From: Wolinella sp052173415 | Lineage (GTDB): Bacteria > Campylobacterota > Campylobacteria > Campylobacterales > Helicobacteraceae | DNA length: 61,542 bases | NCBI GenBank assembly: GCA_052173415.1 | Contig: JBQMYQ010000007.1 | Span: 1 to 61,542 of the forward strand | Reading direction: 5' to 3' | Shown: in pieces, positions 45,737-56,159 of the stretch | Numbering within the stretch: the first letter of the stretch is position 1 | Layout of the letters: each line of letters begins with the position of its first letter | Notes under the pieces: generated by a model | Database searches by the model: none | The model's input: only the letters and a program-made list of their open reading frames with translations | Told to the model about the DNA's origin: nothing | Position numbers and translations under genes: made by a program

Positions 45737-47718
45737 CAGCTAATCTTGCTCCCGCTTTTGCGCGCGCGTTCGGGACGGATAAGCGAGAGTCCCTCATCAT
45801 CTTTAGCCGCGAGCAACATGCCTTGACTCACAAGCCCCATGAGCTTGGCGGGTTTGAGGTTGCAAATGACGCACACCTGCGTATTGATAAGCTCACTAGG
45901 CGAATAGAATGCTCTGATTCCCGCGATGATTTGGCGGGGCGATTCCTCGCCGACATCAACAGAGAGCTTCAAGAGACGATCGCTTTTTTGGATTGTCTCT
46001 GCGAGGAGAATCGTGCCGATTTTAAGCTCAACTTGCAAAAAATATTCAAGCGTAATGCAGTTCTCAAAGCTCATCTCCGAGGGCTTAATCTTTGATTCCT
46101 CCGCTGGAGCGGGAATCGCCTTTGCACTCTCCTCTTTGGGCGCGATGGTATCGCTTGCCATAAGTGGCTCTTCGATTTTGGGGAAAAGGGGCGGAATCGG
46201 CGCGAAATCAAACTCCTCCAAAAGCCCTTTTTGCCTAATCAGTCGCTCAAATGTATCGGCAGAAATCTCAAAACGCAACGCCCCTGCAATCGCCTGCGCG
46301 CTCTTAGGCATAATGGGATAGAGCATGAGAGCGGACTTGGCGAGAAGGTTTGCCACAAGCGCCACAAGAGCCATTGCCTCGCGCTCTTTACCCTCTTTAA
46401 TTCGATTCCACGGCTCATGCACAGCAATCGCGGTATTTGCAATGCTAAAAATCTTCCACAGCTCCTCAAGGTATCGATGGGGCTGCACCTGCTCCATATA
46501 GTCATGCAAGCTCGCAAGAATCGCCTCGGATTCCCCAAGCTCTTTTGCATGAAGCGTCGCGACGTCTTTGGAAGTGATGTGATAATTAAAATATTTCCCG
46601 CTCATGCCCGAAAGACGATTGAGCAGATTCCCAAGGTCGTTGCTCAAATCCGAATTGAGCCGATCAACCAGAGCCTTTTGGCTAAAATCTCCGTCCTGTC
46701 CAAAAGGGACTTCGCGAAGCATGAAATACCTAAAAGGCTCAAGCCCATACGCATTCGCCACCTCAATGGGGTCAATGACATTGCCCACACTCTTGCTCAT
46801 CTTCGCACCATTGCGCGTCCACCAGCCATGCGCAGCGATATGGCGGGGGAGCGGAAGCTCAAGACTCATCAAAAACGCAGGCCAGTAAATTGCGTGGAAT
46901 CGCAAAATATCTTTCCCCACAAGATGAACACTCGCAGGCCAAAAATCCATGCGCTGCGCATGATTGCCATACCCAAGCGCGGTGATGTAATTTAAAAGCG
47001 CGTCCAGCCACACATACAAGACGTGCTGCGGGGCATTCGCAGCGTTTTTGCCCCTTATGCTCGGCGGAAGCTTGATTCCCCAATCAAAACTGGTGCGCGT
47101 AATAGAAAGATCCTCTAGCCCCCCCTCCACAAAGCGAATCACTTCATTTTTTTTAGGTTTAGGCAAAATGCACTCGGGATTCTCGCGATACCACGCAAGC
47201 AGGCGGTCTTGATATTTTGAGAGCGCGAAGAAATAGCTCTCCTCTTTCACAAGGCTCGTCTCTTTGCCGCAATCAGGGCAATAGAGCTCATCAACAAGCT
47301 GCCGCTTGGTAAAAAACGTCTCGCAACTCACGCAATAATAGCCCTCATACTCGCCCTTGTAAATATCGCCCTTTTCAAACATTTTCAAAAAGGCTTTTTG
47401 CACGCCCTCCTGATGGCAGGAATCGGTAGTGCGGATAAAAGCGTCATTGCTAATCTCAAAACGCTCCCACAATGAGCGGAATCTCCCGCTAATCTCATCG
47501 GCATACTCTTTGGGGGTTTTGCCCCGCTTAAGCGCGCTTTGCTCGATTTTCTGCCCATGTTCGTCTGTGCCCGTGAGGAAAAAGACCTCCTCGCCCAGCA
47601 TTCGATAATAGCGCGCGAGAAAATCGCCGATAATCGTCGTGTAAGCGTGCCCGATGTGGGGAATGTCATTGACATAGTAGATCGGCGTGGTGATGAATGT
47701 TTTGTGATGTTGCTTCAT
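45736..47718 (-). CDS. metG: Methionyl-tRNA synthetase
   Basis: 660 residues: class I synthetase with HIGH motif in DIPHIGHAYTT, zinc-binding Cys-x2-Cys pairs (YCVSCETFF, YCPDCG), KMSKS in GAKMSKSVGN, anticodon-binding helical domain, and a C-terminal Trbp111-like tRNA-binding domain (about 555-650). Complete. Confidence 0.97.
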   Translation of the reverse strand: MKQHHKTFITTPIYYVNDIPHIGHAYTTIIGDFLARYYRMLGEEVFFLTGTDEHGQKIEQSALKRGKTPKEYADEISGRFRSLWERFEISNDAFIRTTDSCHQEGVQKAFLKMFEKGDIYKGEYEGYYCVSCETFFTKRQLVDELYCPDCGKETSLVKEESYFFALSKYQDRLLAWYRENPECILPKPKKNEVIRFVEGGLEDLSITRTSFDWGIKLPPSIRGKNAANAPQHVLYVWLDALLNYITALGYGNHAQRMDFWPASVHLVGKDILRFHAIYWPAFLMSLELPLPRHIAAHGWWTRNGAKMSKSVGNVIDPIEVANAYGLEPFRYFMLREVPFGQDGDFSQKALVDRLNSDLSNDLGNLLNRLSGMSGKYFNYHITSKDVATLHAKELGESEAILASLHDYMEQVQPHRYLEELWKIFSIANTAIAVHEPWNRIKEGKEREAMALVALVANLLAKSALMLYPIMPKSAQAIAGALRFEISADTFERLIRQKGLLEEFDFAPIPPLFPKIEEPLMASDTIAPKEESAKAIPAPAEESKIKPSEMSFENCITLEYFLQVELKIGTILLAETIQKSDRLLKLSVDVGEESPRQIIAGIRAFYSPSELINTQVCVICNLKPAKLMGLVSQGMLLAAKDDEGLSLIRPERARKSGSKIS

Positions 47719-47739
47719 CTCTATCCTTACAAAGGGTTT

Positions 47740-47946
47740 TTAGAAGTCAAAATTGCCCCCCTCGCCCTGACTCATGCTCTCATAGACGGCTTTGACGTAG
47801 GCTTGACGAGTGGCGCAGCCTAGCACCAAAGGGCACGCAAGGCACGAAGATAGGGAACGAGATTGCTGACAAGCTTGGAGCGATTCCCGCTCTTTGGTGA
47901 GTTGCTCCGTGAAATAATCAGGATTCTGCGTAGGCACTTCGGACAC
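47740..47946 (-). CDS. Small four-cysteine protein between fbp and metG
   Basis: 68 residues with cysteines spaced as in ACQQ...SSCLACPLVLGCATRQ and ending YVKAVYESMSQGEGGNFDF. The cysteine set suggests a metal or Fe-S site. GTG start within the fbp 3' end (29-base overlap). A comparable small gene recurs in relatives in my recollection, but no function is known. Confidence 0.6.
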   Translation of the reverse strand: MSEVPTQNPDYFTEQLTKERESLQACQQSRSLSSCLACPLVLGCATRQAYVKAVYESMSQGEGGNFDF

Positions 47947-48781
47947 GTTCTATCTCTTCTTTGCTTCCAAAAAAGCAGGGAATACTCTCGTGCAGATGCG
48001 TATGCTCCTGCTCTAAGAGCCGATTCTTACCATCGATCGCCCCACCGTGCGCTTTCTCAAAAATAAAGGCAAAAGGCAGCACCTCAAAGAGCATGCGCAG
48101 CTTCCCGCGCGGATGATCCTCTGTGCCCGGGTAACTAAAAAGCCCACCGCCTTTGATGAGAATATGATGGAGATCCGGCACCATTCCGCCCGAATATCTG
48201 AGGCGATACCCCGCGTCAAAAAGCGAATTAACAAGGGCGCGATGTTTAGGCGACCAATATTTTTGCGTTGCGCCTGTGGCATTGATGTTACCTCTATTTT
48301 TTAGCACCAAATCACCGCAATATTCAAACTTCCCCTCGCGGAATCGATAACGTTGCACCCGCTCTTTGGCGATGATAAGCTCGATTCCCAGCCCATAGAT
48401 GAGATACGCCGCCGCGCACAAATGCTTCGCGCCAAATTCCTCTTCATAAATCCCAAAAATGCTCCCCACACTCATATTCACGCCCATGAGCGATGAGCCA
48501 TCAAGTGGATCATAAGCGACCATGTAGCGACCTTTGGGATTTAGGGGCACGATTCCCTCCTTCTCCTCGCTACAAATCCCTTTCACCGCGGGAATCCTAG
48601 ACAACGCCTCCTCGATGAGCTCATCAGCCTTGACATCGACTTTGAGCTGCTGATCCCCCGTGGCATTATGCGTAGCGGAATATTCAAAAGAGCCCTCGGA
48701 GATGAGCTTATAGATATGCGGAGCGCACGCTTTGAATGCTTCAAAAATAGCTTCACACGTCATTTTATCTGCTTCGCTCAT
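47918..48781 (-). CDS. fbp: Fructose-1,6-bisphosphatase class I
   Basis: Gluconeogenic phosphatase. 287 residues with metal-binding VAYDPLDGSSLMGVN (near 90), ICSEEKEG and the C-terminal EKAHGGAIDGKNRLLE. Complete. Divergent from rpe, with which it shares a neighbourhood in H. pylori. Confidence 0.95.
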   Translation of the reverse strand: MSEADKMTCEAIFEAFKACAPHIYKLISEGSFEYSATHNATGDQQLKVDVKADELIEEALSRIPAVKGICSEEKEGIVPLNPKGRYMVAYDPLDGSSLMGVNMSVGSIFGIYEEEFGAKHLCAAAYLIYGLGIELIIAKERVQRYRFREGKFEYCGDLVLKNRGNINATGATQKYWSPKHRALVNSLFDAGYRLRYSGGMVPDLHHILIKGGGLFSYPGTEDHPRGKLRMLFEVLPFAFIFEKAHGGAIDGKNRLLEQEHTHLHESIPCFFGSKEEIERVRSAYAES

Positions 48782-48958
48782 GGGATATCCTTCACAAAAG
48801 TAACGAAATGGAATTTTACTAGAATCGCATAAATAGTAGCTTTTTTGGTAAAATCGTGCTCGAAAATATCACGATTCGCGCCCCAGATCGCCTTGATTAT
48901 GAGGATTTTCGGCGCGATTTGCGATTTTATAGTGCGGCAATGATTAAAAGGAATATTT

Positions 48959-49600
48959 ATGCTGGTCGCTCCGAGTATTCTCTCCGCTGATTTTGGGAAT
49001 CTCGCCAAAGAGGTGCAATCCATCTGTGAGGCGGGGTGTGATTATATCCATATCGACGTGATGGATGGGCATTTTGTCCCCAATCTCACGCTCGGATCAC
49101 CCGTCATCTCCGCAGTGCAAAAAGTCGCGACCAAGCCACTTGATATTCATCTCATGGTGCAAAATTCCCCTTTTTTCCTCGAGCTTTTTGCCCCATTTGC
49201 GCCAGAATTTATCTCCTTTCACATTGAGGAGGAGAAGCACCTCCACCGCCTCATTCAACAGACGAGGAATCGGGGAATCCGCCCTGCAATCGCGCTCAAT
49301 CCTCACACAAGCGAAGAGACACTCGCGTATATACTAGAGGACATTGACATGGTGCTTGTTATGAGCGTAAATCCGGGCTTTGGCGGGCAGAAATTTATCC
49401 CAAGTGCGCTTAGGAAGATTAAACGCCTAAAAGAGCTCATCGAGCGGCGCAATCCCGCCTGTTTGATTGAGGTTGATGGCGGAGTGAGCAATCAAAATAT
49501 CGCCGCACTCAGGGAAGCGGGCGTGGATATAGCCGTGGCGGGAAGCTATATTTTTGGTGCAAACGATTATGAAAGTGCCATTAAATCGCTAAAGCAATGA
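48959..49600 (+). CDS. rpe: Ribulose-phosphate 3-epimerase
   Basis: TIM-barrel enzyme interconverting ribulose-5-P and xylulose-5-P. 213 residues: APSILSADFGNLAKEV, YIHIDVMDGHFVPN, VMSVNPGFGGQKFI, IEVDGGVS. ATG behind AAAAGGA. Complete. Confidence 0.97.
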   Translation: MLVAPSILSADFGNLAKEVQSICEAGCDYIHIDVMDGHFVPNLTLGSPVISAVQKVATKPLDIHLMVQNSPFFLELFAPFAPEFISFHIEEEKHLHRLIQQTRNRGIRPAIALNPHTSEETLAYILEDIDMVLVMSVNPGFGGQKFIPSALRKIKRLKELIERRNPACLIEVDGGVSNQNIAALREAGVDIAVAGSYIFGANDYESAIKSLKQ

Positions 49601-49688
49601 GCCAAAGCGTCTGGAATGAGAGCGTTTTTAGTATCCTTGCGCGCGATTTTATGCAATTTACGCAGGGTCGTGTGTGGAATCGTGCGTA

Positions 49689-50477
49689 ATGGAGCGATAC
49701 AAAAAAATCCTTGAGAAGCTCGCGCACACAAGCATGCCTCGCGAGGAGTTTTTGCGCGCAATTTATGCGCAGGCGGGGCTCTATTCCAGCGCAGAGAGTG
49801 AATACGAACTCCTAAAAGCTTATGGCGTCCCCTTGGAGGAATCAGAGGGGCAAATCTATCTCTCTACGGCTAAAACGCCCTACAAAGAGCAGCGATTTTG
49901 CGTCGTAGATATTGAGACTAATGGCAGTCTGAGCGCAAAAGATCAGGTTATCGAGCTCGGGGCGATCCTCTATGAACGCGGCGCGATGATTGATTCCTTT
50001 GAGAGCCTCGTTTTTTGCAAGGAGATTCCCGAATACATCGCCAAAATCACGGGAATCACTGCCGAAATGCTTCAAGATGCGCCAAATATGAGGGAAGTTT
50101 TGGAGCGATTCCGCCTATTTTTGGGCGATTCCGTCTTTGTGGCGCACAATGTGGGCTTTGATTATGGCTTTTTAGACGCGATGATGCGGCGCTCCTCGCT
50201 CGGATTTTTATGCAATCGACGGCTTTGCACCATCGATCTTGCGCACAAGACGATTCCCGCACAGCGATATAGCTTGCCTTTTTTGAACGAATTTCTGGGA
50301 ATCCACACCGCGCTCTCCCACCGCGCTTATGCAGACGCGCTCACAGCATTGCGTGTTTTTGAGGAATCGCTCAAGCACGTTCCGCCTGAAGTGCGCACCA
50401 CAGAGGAGCTTATTAGCTTTTCTCATGCGAGTAAAAGCCCAAAATCGCCTAAAAAAACTCGACGACAAATCCCCTAG
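49689..50477 (+). CDS. DnaQ-family 3'-5' exonuclease (DNA pol III epsilon-like)
   Basis: About 262 residues. The exonuclease domain is at about 70-235 with ExoI VVDIETNGS, ExoII AHNVGFDYGF and ExoIII HRAYADAL (DEDDh type). An N-terminal helical region precedes it. It may be the proofreading subunit or a separate exonuclease; it follows rpe as in H. pylori. ATG 49689 preferred over the GTG 15 bases upstream. Its end overlaps convergent prmC by 29 bases. Confidence 0.85.
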   Translation: MERYKKILEKLAHTSMPREEFLRAIYAQAGLYSSAESEYELLKAYGVPLEESEGQIYLSTAKTPYKEQRFCVVDIETNGSLSAKDQVIELGAILYERGAMIDSFESLVFCKEIPEYIAKITGITAEMLQDAPNMREVLERFRLFLGDSVFVAHNVGFDYGFLDAMMRRSSLGFLCNRRLCTIDLAHKTIPAQRYSLPFLNEFLGIHTALSHRAYADALTALRVFEESLKHVPPEVRTTEELISFSHASKSPKSPKKTRRQIP

Positions 50478-51279
50478 GAAGCCCCGCCAAATCTTCGTAA
50501 AATTCCAGCTTTTTATACTTTCTTTGCGAAAGAAATTCCGCGATTGCTTCCTTTTGATCGTATCCCATTTCGGCAATCAGCACAGGAATCGCGCGCTCTT
50601 GTGCCTGCGTGATTAACATCTCCAAAATCTCGCTCCCACGATTCCCGCCAAAAAGCGCTTCAGGTGGCTCATAGGCGAGCGGCTTTGGCAGGGGAGTTTT
50701 GTGCGCAATATAGGGCGGATTAGAGACAAGCAGATCAAAAGACCCGTGCAGCGGGCTAAGAAGCGAGGCGCAAAAAAGCCCAATACGCGAAGAGAGCCCG
50801 AAATGCTCGATATTTTTGCGCGCCACTTCTAGGGCTTTTGGCGAAATATCGCTCGCGCAAAATTGCACCTCTTTATGCAACATCGCAAGGCTACACGAGA
50901 TAATCCCACTCCCAATTCCCACCTCAGCGACGCGACGCACCCTGTTTGCTGTGATGATTTGCGACGCTCGCTCGACTAGGATTTCCGTCTCAGGTCTAGG
51001 AATCAATACGCCCGATTCGATGTGAAATGTATGCGAATAAAAGCTCACTTTTTGCGTAATATATTCGATAGGCACGCCCTGCGCTCGTTGCTGCACGCGT
51101 TTTGTAAATTCACAGGAATCGTGCGCTGAAAGCTCCTTGGAATCGTGCGTGTGGAGATAAATTCTCTCACATTGCAAAAGATCAGAGAGTAAAATCTCCG
51201 CCTCAAGCCTTGCGCGAGAGATGAATTCACACGGCTTTAAGAGCGCGCACGCCTGCTCCAGCGCGCAAGAAACAGTCAA
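50449..51279 (-). CDS. prmC: Release factor glutamine methyltransferase
   Basis: Methylates the GGQ glutamine of RF1/RF2. 276 residues with N-terminal helical domain, SAM motif VAEVGIGSGIISCSLA and catalytic LLVSNPPYIAHK. ATG overlaps the M48 peptidase stop by 4 bases. Confidence 0.95.
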   Translation of the reverse strand: MTVSCALEQACALLKPCEFISRARLEAEILLSDLLQCERIYLHTHDSKELSAHDSCEFTKRVQQRAQGVPIEYITQKVSFYSHTFHIESGVLIPRPETEILVERASQIITANRVRRVAEVGIGSGIISCSLAMLHKEVQFCASDISPKALEVARKNIEHFGLSSRIGLFCASLLSPLHGSFDLLVSNPPYIAHKTPLPKPLAYEPPEALFGGNRGSEILEMLITQAQERAIPVLIAEMGYDQKEAIAEFLSQRKYKKLEFYEDLAGLPRGFVVEFF

Positions 51280-52487
51280 GATTCCCCGCTCTCAAAATAA
51301 CCCAGTGCCTCAAGCCGCTGCACTAAAGGCGGATGAGTGTAGTAAAAAAATATGTAGGCGGGGTGGGAATGAGGAAAGGCGCGATTCTCATTAACCAGCG
51401 ACACAAGCGCATTTGCAAGGCTCGCCTTATCTTCCATCTCCGCTCCAAAGCAATCCGCGGCATATTCGTTGCGGCGACTTAAAAAGCCAAATAACGGCAT
51501 GAGCCAAAATCCCAAAGGAGATGAAATAAGAAGCAGCAAAACAAGCGTGCTGTGCGGATTTTGCGAGATATTCACATCACTAAAAATCGCTAGAGGCAAA
51601 TGCCCCGCAAGATAGAAAATGATCAAAAATAAAAACGCGCTAAAGGCTAAATTTTTATAGAGATCTCCATGCCGAAAATGTCCCAACTCATGCCCTAAAA
51701 TCGCCAAAAGCTCGCGCTCCTTGACCTTCTCCAAAAGCGTGTCAAAAAGCACCACGCGCTTACTTTTACCAAGCCCGCCAAAATATGCATTGAGCCGTCC
51801 ATCACGGCGACTGGCATCCATGACAAAAACCCCGCTACTTGAGAATCCCGCCCTCTGCATAAGCCCATCAATACTCTCTTTGAGCGACTCATTTTCTAAC
51901 GGAGTAAATTTATTAAAAATCGGCGCGATGAGCGTAGGATAGAGGAGATTTGTGAGCACAATAAGCACAAATGCAAGCAAGAATCCATACAGCCACCAAA
52001 GCGCAAAATGTTCAATTATATAAACAAACGCAAGGATTAGAGGCGAGGCGATGAGGAGCGTGAGGGTGAGCTCTTTTAGCGTATCGAGCATAAAAAGCTT
52101 GAGATTGCTTTTACTAAAGCCAAATTTCTTATCCAGCACAAGGCTCCTGTAGCCTTCAAGTGGAAGCGTAACAAGCGAGGGGAGAAGCACAAAAAGAAGC
52201 ACAAAGAGAAGCGAAGAGAGCCACGCAGGTGTGAAATCTGCCGTGATTTTTTCAAGCAAAGAGAGCCCAAAAAGTAGCCAGATTCCCGCGATGACCCCGG
52301 CTAAAAGCGTCTCGACCATCTCAAGCTTGCCCTTTGCGATGGCATACTCGCCCGCCTCATGATACTCTTTCTCCTCCAAAATCACGGCGCGTTCAAGCAT
52401 TTTTGTGCGCACATATCGGATCTGAAGCGCAGAGAGGATTAGCTTAGGCAGAGTGTAAAAAAGCCAAAAAATTATTGTCGTTACCAT
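51276..52487 (-). CDS. M48-family membrane zinc metalloprotease (Ste24/HtpX-like)
   Basis: 403 residues with several membrane helices and the zinc motif LGHELGHFRHGD (near 280), downstream Glu in RRNEYAADCFGAEMED. This is the Ste24 CAAX-protease type, likely involved in membrane protein quality control. Upstream of prmC by overlap. Divergent from pyrG with only about 130 bases to the pyrG ATG. Confidence 0.9.
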   Translation of the reverse strand: MVTTIIFWLFYTLPKLILSALQIRYVRTKMLERAVILEEKEYHEAGEYAIAKGKLEMVETLLAGVIAGIWLLFGLSLLEKITADFTPAWLSSLLFVLLFVLLPSLVTLPLEGYRSLVLDKKFGFSKSNLKLFMLDTLKELTLTLLIASPLILAFVYIIEHFALWWLYGFLLAFVLIVLTNLLYPTLIAPIFNKFTPLENESLKESIDGLMQRAGFSSSGVFVMDASRRDGRLNAYFGGLGKSKRVVLFDTLLEKVKERELLAILGHELGHFRHGDLYKNLAFSAFLFLIIFYLAGHLPLAIFSDVNISQNPHSTLVLLLLISSPLGFWLMPLFGFLSRRNEYAADCFGAEMEDKASLANALVSLVNENRAFPHSHPAYIFFYYTHPPLVQRLEALGYFESGES

Positions 52488-52613
52488 GCGATTCCTGTTA
52501 TTTTGAAATTTCGTGCGAACTATACCCGCAAGGCGTTTATACTCCTCTTTAAAGATTATCTATGTAAAATGCACGTCCGCATTCTTCATACGCAAAAAGC
52601 CAAAGGTCGCTAC

Positions 52614-54272
52614 ATGTCTGAAACAAAACAGTCTCTGCAAACGCGCTATATATTTGTTACCGGAGGTGTCCTAAGCTCGCTGGGCAAGGGGATTACCTCC
52701 TCGTCTGTGGCTACACTCCTAAAACATGCGGGTCTCAATGTGGGAATCCTGAAAATCGACCCCTACATCAACGTCGACCCAGGCACGATGAGCCCTTTTG
52801 AACATGGCGAAGTGTTTGTTACGTATGATGGCGCAGAGACGGATCTTGACATCGGACATTACGAGCGATTCCTCGATACAAATTTCTCATCAAAACACAA
52901 TTTCACTACTGGTCAAGTCTATCTCTCCGTCATTGAGCGAGAGCGCCGAGGCGGGTATCTGGGCAAGACCATTCAGGTGATTCCCCATATCGTCGATGAG
53001 ATTAAGCACCGAATACGGCTCGCGGGCGAGGGCAAGGAATTCCTAGTCGTGGAGCTAGGCGGCACGGTGGGCGATATTGAGGGGTTACCCTTTTTGGAGG
53101 CGATACGAGAGATCAAGCATGAATTAGGGCTAGAGTATGTGATTAATATCCATGTGACGCTCATTCCGCTCATCAAAGCCGCAGGCGAGCTCAAAACAAA
53201 GCCCACGCAACATTCCGTCCAAGAGCTGCGTCGCATAGGAATCACGCCTCAAATCATCATCGCGCGCTCAGAAAAGCCCCTCAACAAGGAGCTTAAAAAG
53301 AAGCTCTCGATGAGCTGTGATATCGATTATGATTCCGTGATTGTTGCTGAGGACGCTCCGACCATCTATCAAGTGCCACTAAATTTCCTAAAAGAGGAGA
53401 TTTTAATCCCTATTGCACGGCGTTTCAATCTGCCTAAAATCGAGCCCAAAATGGACGAATGGAATCGCCTCATCAAGCAAATTCTTGCGCCAAAAGATGA
53501 GGTAACCATCGCCTTTGTCGGAAAATATCTCGGGCTTAAGGAATCCTATAAATCTCTCATTGAGGCTCTGACCCACGCGGGCGCACACCTTGATACCAAA
53601 GTCAATATCAAATGGTGCGATAGCGAGGAGATTGAGAGCTCGGGTGTAGGCTCGCTTGAGTATGTCGATGGGATTCTTGTAGCGGGAGGCTTTGGCGAAC
53701 GGGGTGTGAAGGGCAAAATGGAGGCAATTAGATTCGCGCGCGAGCACAAAATCCCCTTCCTTGGAATCTGCCTTGGTATGCAACTCGCCATGATTGAATT
53801 CGCACGCAACGTTTTAGGAATCGCGCAGGCTAACTCCATAGAATTTGACGCAAATACAAGCGAGCCCGTCATATATTTGATTGAGGATTTCATCGATCAG
53901 CACGGCAACAAGCAAATTCGCACGCATACATCGCCCATGGGTGGGACAATGCGACTAGGAGAATATGAGTGCGACCTTAAAGAGGGGAGCAAAATCCGTG
54001 CAGCCTACAAAGGCAAGGCAAAAATCAAAGAGCGGCATCGTCATCGCTACGAGGTCAATCCAAAATATCGCGAGCGAATCGAACAATCAGGGCTCATCAT
54101 CAGCGGGGAATCGCACGCCCTCATCGAGGTGCTTGAGCTAGCCGATCACCCGTGGTTCATCGGCGTGCAGTTCCACCCCGAATTCACCTCAAGATTACAA
54201 AATCCTAACCCTGTAATTCTTACCTTTGTCCAAAAAAGCTTGGAGCTAAAGAGCGTTGATCGCAAGGGATAA
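52614..54272 (+). CDS. pyrG: CTP synthase
   Basis: Amidates UTP to CTP. Synthetase domain begins IFVTGGVLSSLGKGITSSS; DPYINVDPGTMSPFEHGEVF; GATase domain with Cys in LGICLGMQLA and VQFHPEFTSR. About 552 residues. The frame extends 37 codons upstream, but ATG 52614 behind AAAGG (MSETKQSLQTRYIFV) gives the family N-terminus. 17-base overlap with recJ. Confidence 0.96.
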   Translation: MSETKQSLQTRYIFVTGGVLSSLGKGITSSSVATLLKHAGLNVGILKIDPYINVDPGTMSPFEHGEVFVTYDGAETDLDIGHYERFLDTNFSSKHNFTTGQVYLSVIERERRGGYLGKTIQVIPHIVDEIKHRIRLAGEGKEFLVVELGGTVGDIEGLPFLEAIREIKHELGLEYVINIHVTLIPLIKAAGELKTKPTQHSVQELRRIGITPQIIIARSEKPLNKELKKKLSMSCDIDYDSVIVAEDAPTIYQVPLNFLKEEILIPIARRFNLPKIEPKMDEWNRLIKQILAPKDEVTIAFVGKYLGLKESYKSLIEALTHAGAHLDTKVNIKWCDSEEIESSGVGSLEYVDGILVAGGFGERGVKGKMEAIRFAREHKIPFLGICLGMQLAMIEFARNVLGIAQANSIEFDANTSEPVIYLIEDFIDQHGNKQIRTHTSPMGGTMRLGEYECDLKEGSKIRAAYKGKAKIKERHRHRYEVNPKYRERIEQSGLIISGESHALIEVLELADHPWFIGVQFHPEFTSRLQNPNPVILTFVQKSLELKSVDRKG

Positions 54273-55839
54273 GCTCGCGGTATTAGATTACAAGGCGATT
54301 GAAGCACGCCTTTTAGAGCGCGAGCTTGAGGGGCAATTCCCGCGCTTAAAGGATTTGCCACCGCCCGATTCCCTCAAGGGAATCAAAGAGGCGTGCGAGC
54401 TCATCACTCAGGCGATGAAGCAGCAAAAAAGCATTACGGTAATCGGCGATTATGATGTCGATGGAATCGTCGCAAGCGCGATTTTGAGCGAGTTTTTTAC
54501 CAAACTTCACTACCCCGTGGAGGTTATCATTCCCAACCGTTTCAGCGATGGATACGGGCTCTCGCCTAGAATCATCAAGAGAATCACTAGCGATGTGATC
54601 ATCACTGTGGATAACGGAATCATGGCGCATGAGAGTGCTCAAATATGTAAAGATAGGGGCATACAGCTCATCATCACTGACCATCACGCCGTGCCTGAAG
54701 TGCTTCCAGATGCTGATGTGATCATTAATCCAAAGCAAAAAGATTGCTCTTTCCCGCAAAAAGAGATCTGTGGCGCAAATGTGGCGTGGTATCTCTGCGC
54801 GGGGCTTAAAGCCCACCTCTGCGCCCAAATTAATTTGGGCGGATTCCTCGATTTCTTGGCATTTGCGATTGTTGCTGATGTCATGCCTTTGGTGGAGATT
54901 AATCGGCTGCTATTAAAACAGGGGTTAAAAGAGTTAGGCAAAAGCCAAAAGCCTCCGATTCTCGCGCTTAAAGAGCGACTCAAAAAAGAGCAATTTAACG
55001 CGCAAGATATTGCGTTTTTCATCGCGCCTCTGCTTAATAGCGCAGGGCGAATGGAAGATGCGAGCCTTGCGCTTGCTTTTCTCCTAAGTCCCACGGTGGA
55101 AGTGGCGCGCGAGCGACTTATGCAGCTACATCACCTAAACAGCGCACGCAAGGAGATTGAGGTAAAAATCTTTAATGAGGCGTTGGAGCAGATTGATCCA
55201 TCAAGTGAGCTTATTTGCGTCCATAAGGCAGGCTGGCATGAGGGCGTGCTGGGGATTGTCGCCTCAAGACTATGCGAGCATTTTGGGCGTCCTGCGTTTG
55301 TTTTAAGCACCAAAGAGGGTGCGCTCAAAGGGAGCGGGAGAAGCGTCGATGAGGTCGATCTCATCGCGTTATTGCACGCACATGCCGAAGTGCTTTTGCA
55401 ATATGGCGGACACAAGGGCGCAGTGGGAATCCACATAGAAAAAGCGCGCCTTGAGGAGTTTGTCGCCTCTTTGTGTGCTGATTTGCGAACCCTCCCTCGC
55501 GCACAAGAACACGCCTACGACTGCATGGGCGAGCTTGCTTTTGTGGATATTAACGAGGAGCTTTTAGGGCTACTTGAACGCTTTGAGCCCTATGGCGAGG
55601 GGAATCCTAGACCAAAATTCCTCTCTCAAGCCAAAATCACGCGTTGCAAACAAGTAGGCGCAAACCACGCACACACCTCACTTGTGCTACGTAGCGGCAC
55701 GCACGAACTCCGAGGGATCGCCTTTTCTCAAATCCATCGCCTCGCACCCAATGAGACGATTACCTGCCTCTTTTCGCTCGCAAAAGATGGCTTTAGCGCC
55801 GCGCCGCAGCTAATTATTGAAAAATTGCAAGCAAAATAG
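54256..55839 (+). CDS. recJ: Single-strand-specific exonuclease RecJ
   Basis: 527 residues, DHH family: VIGDYDVDGIVASAIL (motif I, near 62), VDNGIMAHE, ITDHHAVPEVLPDADVIINP (DHH), NSAGRMEDAS, and the DHHA1 region YGGHKGAVGIHIE. 5'-3' ssDNA exonuclease of recombination and repair. TTG start inside the pyrG end; GGAG lies 12 bases upstream. Confidence 0.93.
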   Translation: MIARDKLAVLDYKAIEARLLERELEGQFPRLKDLPPPDSLKGIKEACELITQAMKQQKSITVIGDYDVDGIVASAILSEFFTKLHYPVEVIIPNRFSDGYGLSPRIIKRITSDVIITVDNGIMAHESAQICKDRGIQLIITDHHAVPEVLPDADVIINPKQKDCSFPQKEICGANVAWYLCAGLKAHLCAQINLGGFLDFLAFAIVADVMPLVEINRLLLKQGLKELGKSQKPPILALKERLKKEQFNAQDIAFFIAPLLNSAGRMEDASLALAFLLSPTVEVARERLMQLHHLNSARKEIEVKIFNEALEQIDPSSELICVHKAGWHEGVLGIVASRLCEHFGRPAFVLSTKEGALKGSGRSVDEVDLIALLHAHAEVLLQYGGHKGAVGIHIEKARLEEFVASLCADLRTLPRAQEHAYDCMGELAFVDINEELLGLLERFEPYGEGNPRPKFLSQAKITRCKQVGANHAHTSLVLRSGTHELRGIAFSQIHRLAPNETITCLFSLAKDGFSAAPQLIIEKLQAK

Positions 55840-56159
55840 AAGCAAAAAACTCGCTCCATACGCCATTTCAAGCCACTCAATGTATCGCTTAAATTCCACA
55901 CGGGTTGGGAATCATGGCGCAAGAATCAAGAAATAGTTATGGCAAACGCCCCAATTTTAGGACTTAATAGACCTTTAGCACCTTTTTGACTCTACCCCTG
56001 TCCCGCACAGACAGGGAATCAGGGGATAAAACAAAACCTAAAGCAAGAATAAGGACAAATTCTCGCCACAAACGCTCCGATTCCTAGGAATATGAAATAT
56101 CAGACCGATTCCCCCATCTCGTTCCTACGAAAGCTCAACAAGACCCTTTGTGCTTACCC
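55840..56159. other. Intergenic region after recJ
   Basis: No gene. It holds a perfect 7-bp stem-loop (CCCTGTC 55996-56002 with GACAGGG 56010-56016, loop of 7) without a U-run, several RGGAATC-type motifs, and the palindrome ATTCCTAGGAAT at 56080-56091. Confidence 0.5.

Noticed and set aside
46231..46995. 254-codon plus-strand open frame
   Set aside because: Antisense shadow of metG.
55996..56016. Intrinsic terminator after recJ
   Set aside because: The stem is perfect but is not followed by a U-run and lies 157 bases after the stop codon, so it is recorded only within the intergenic description.
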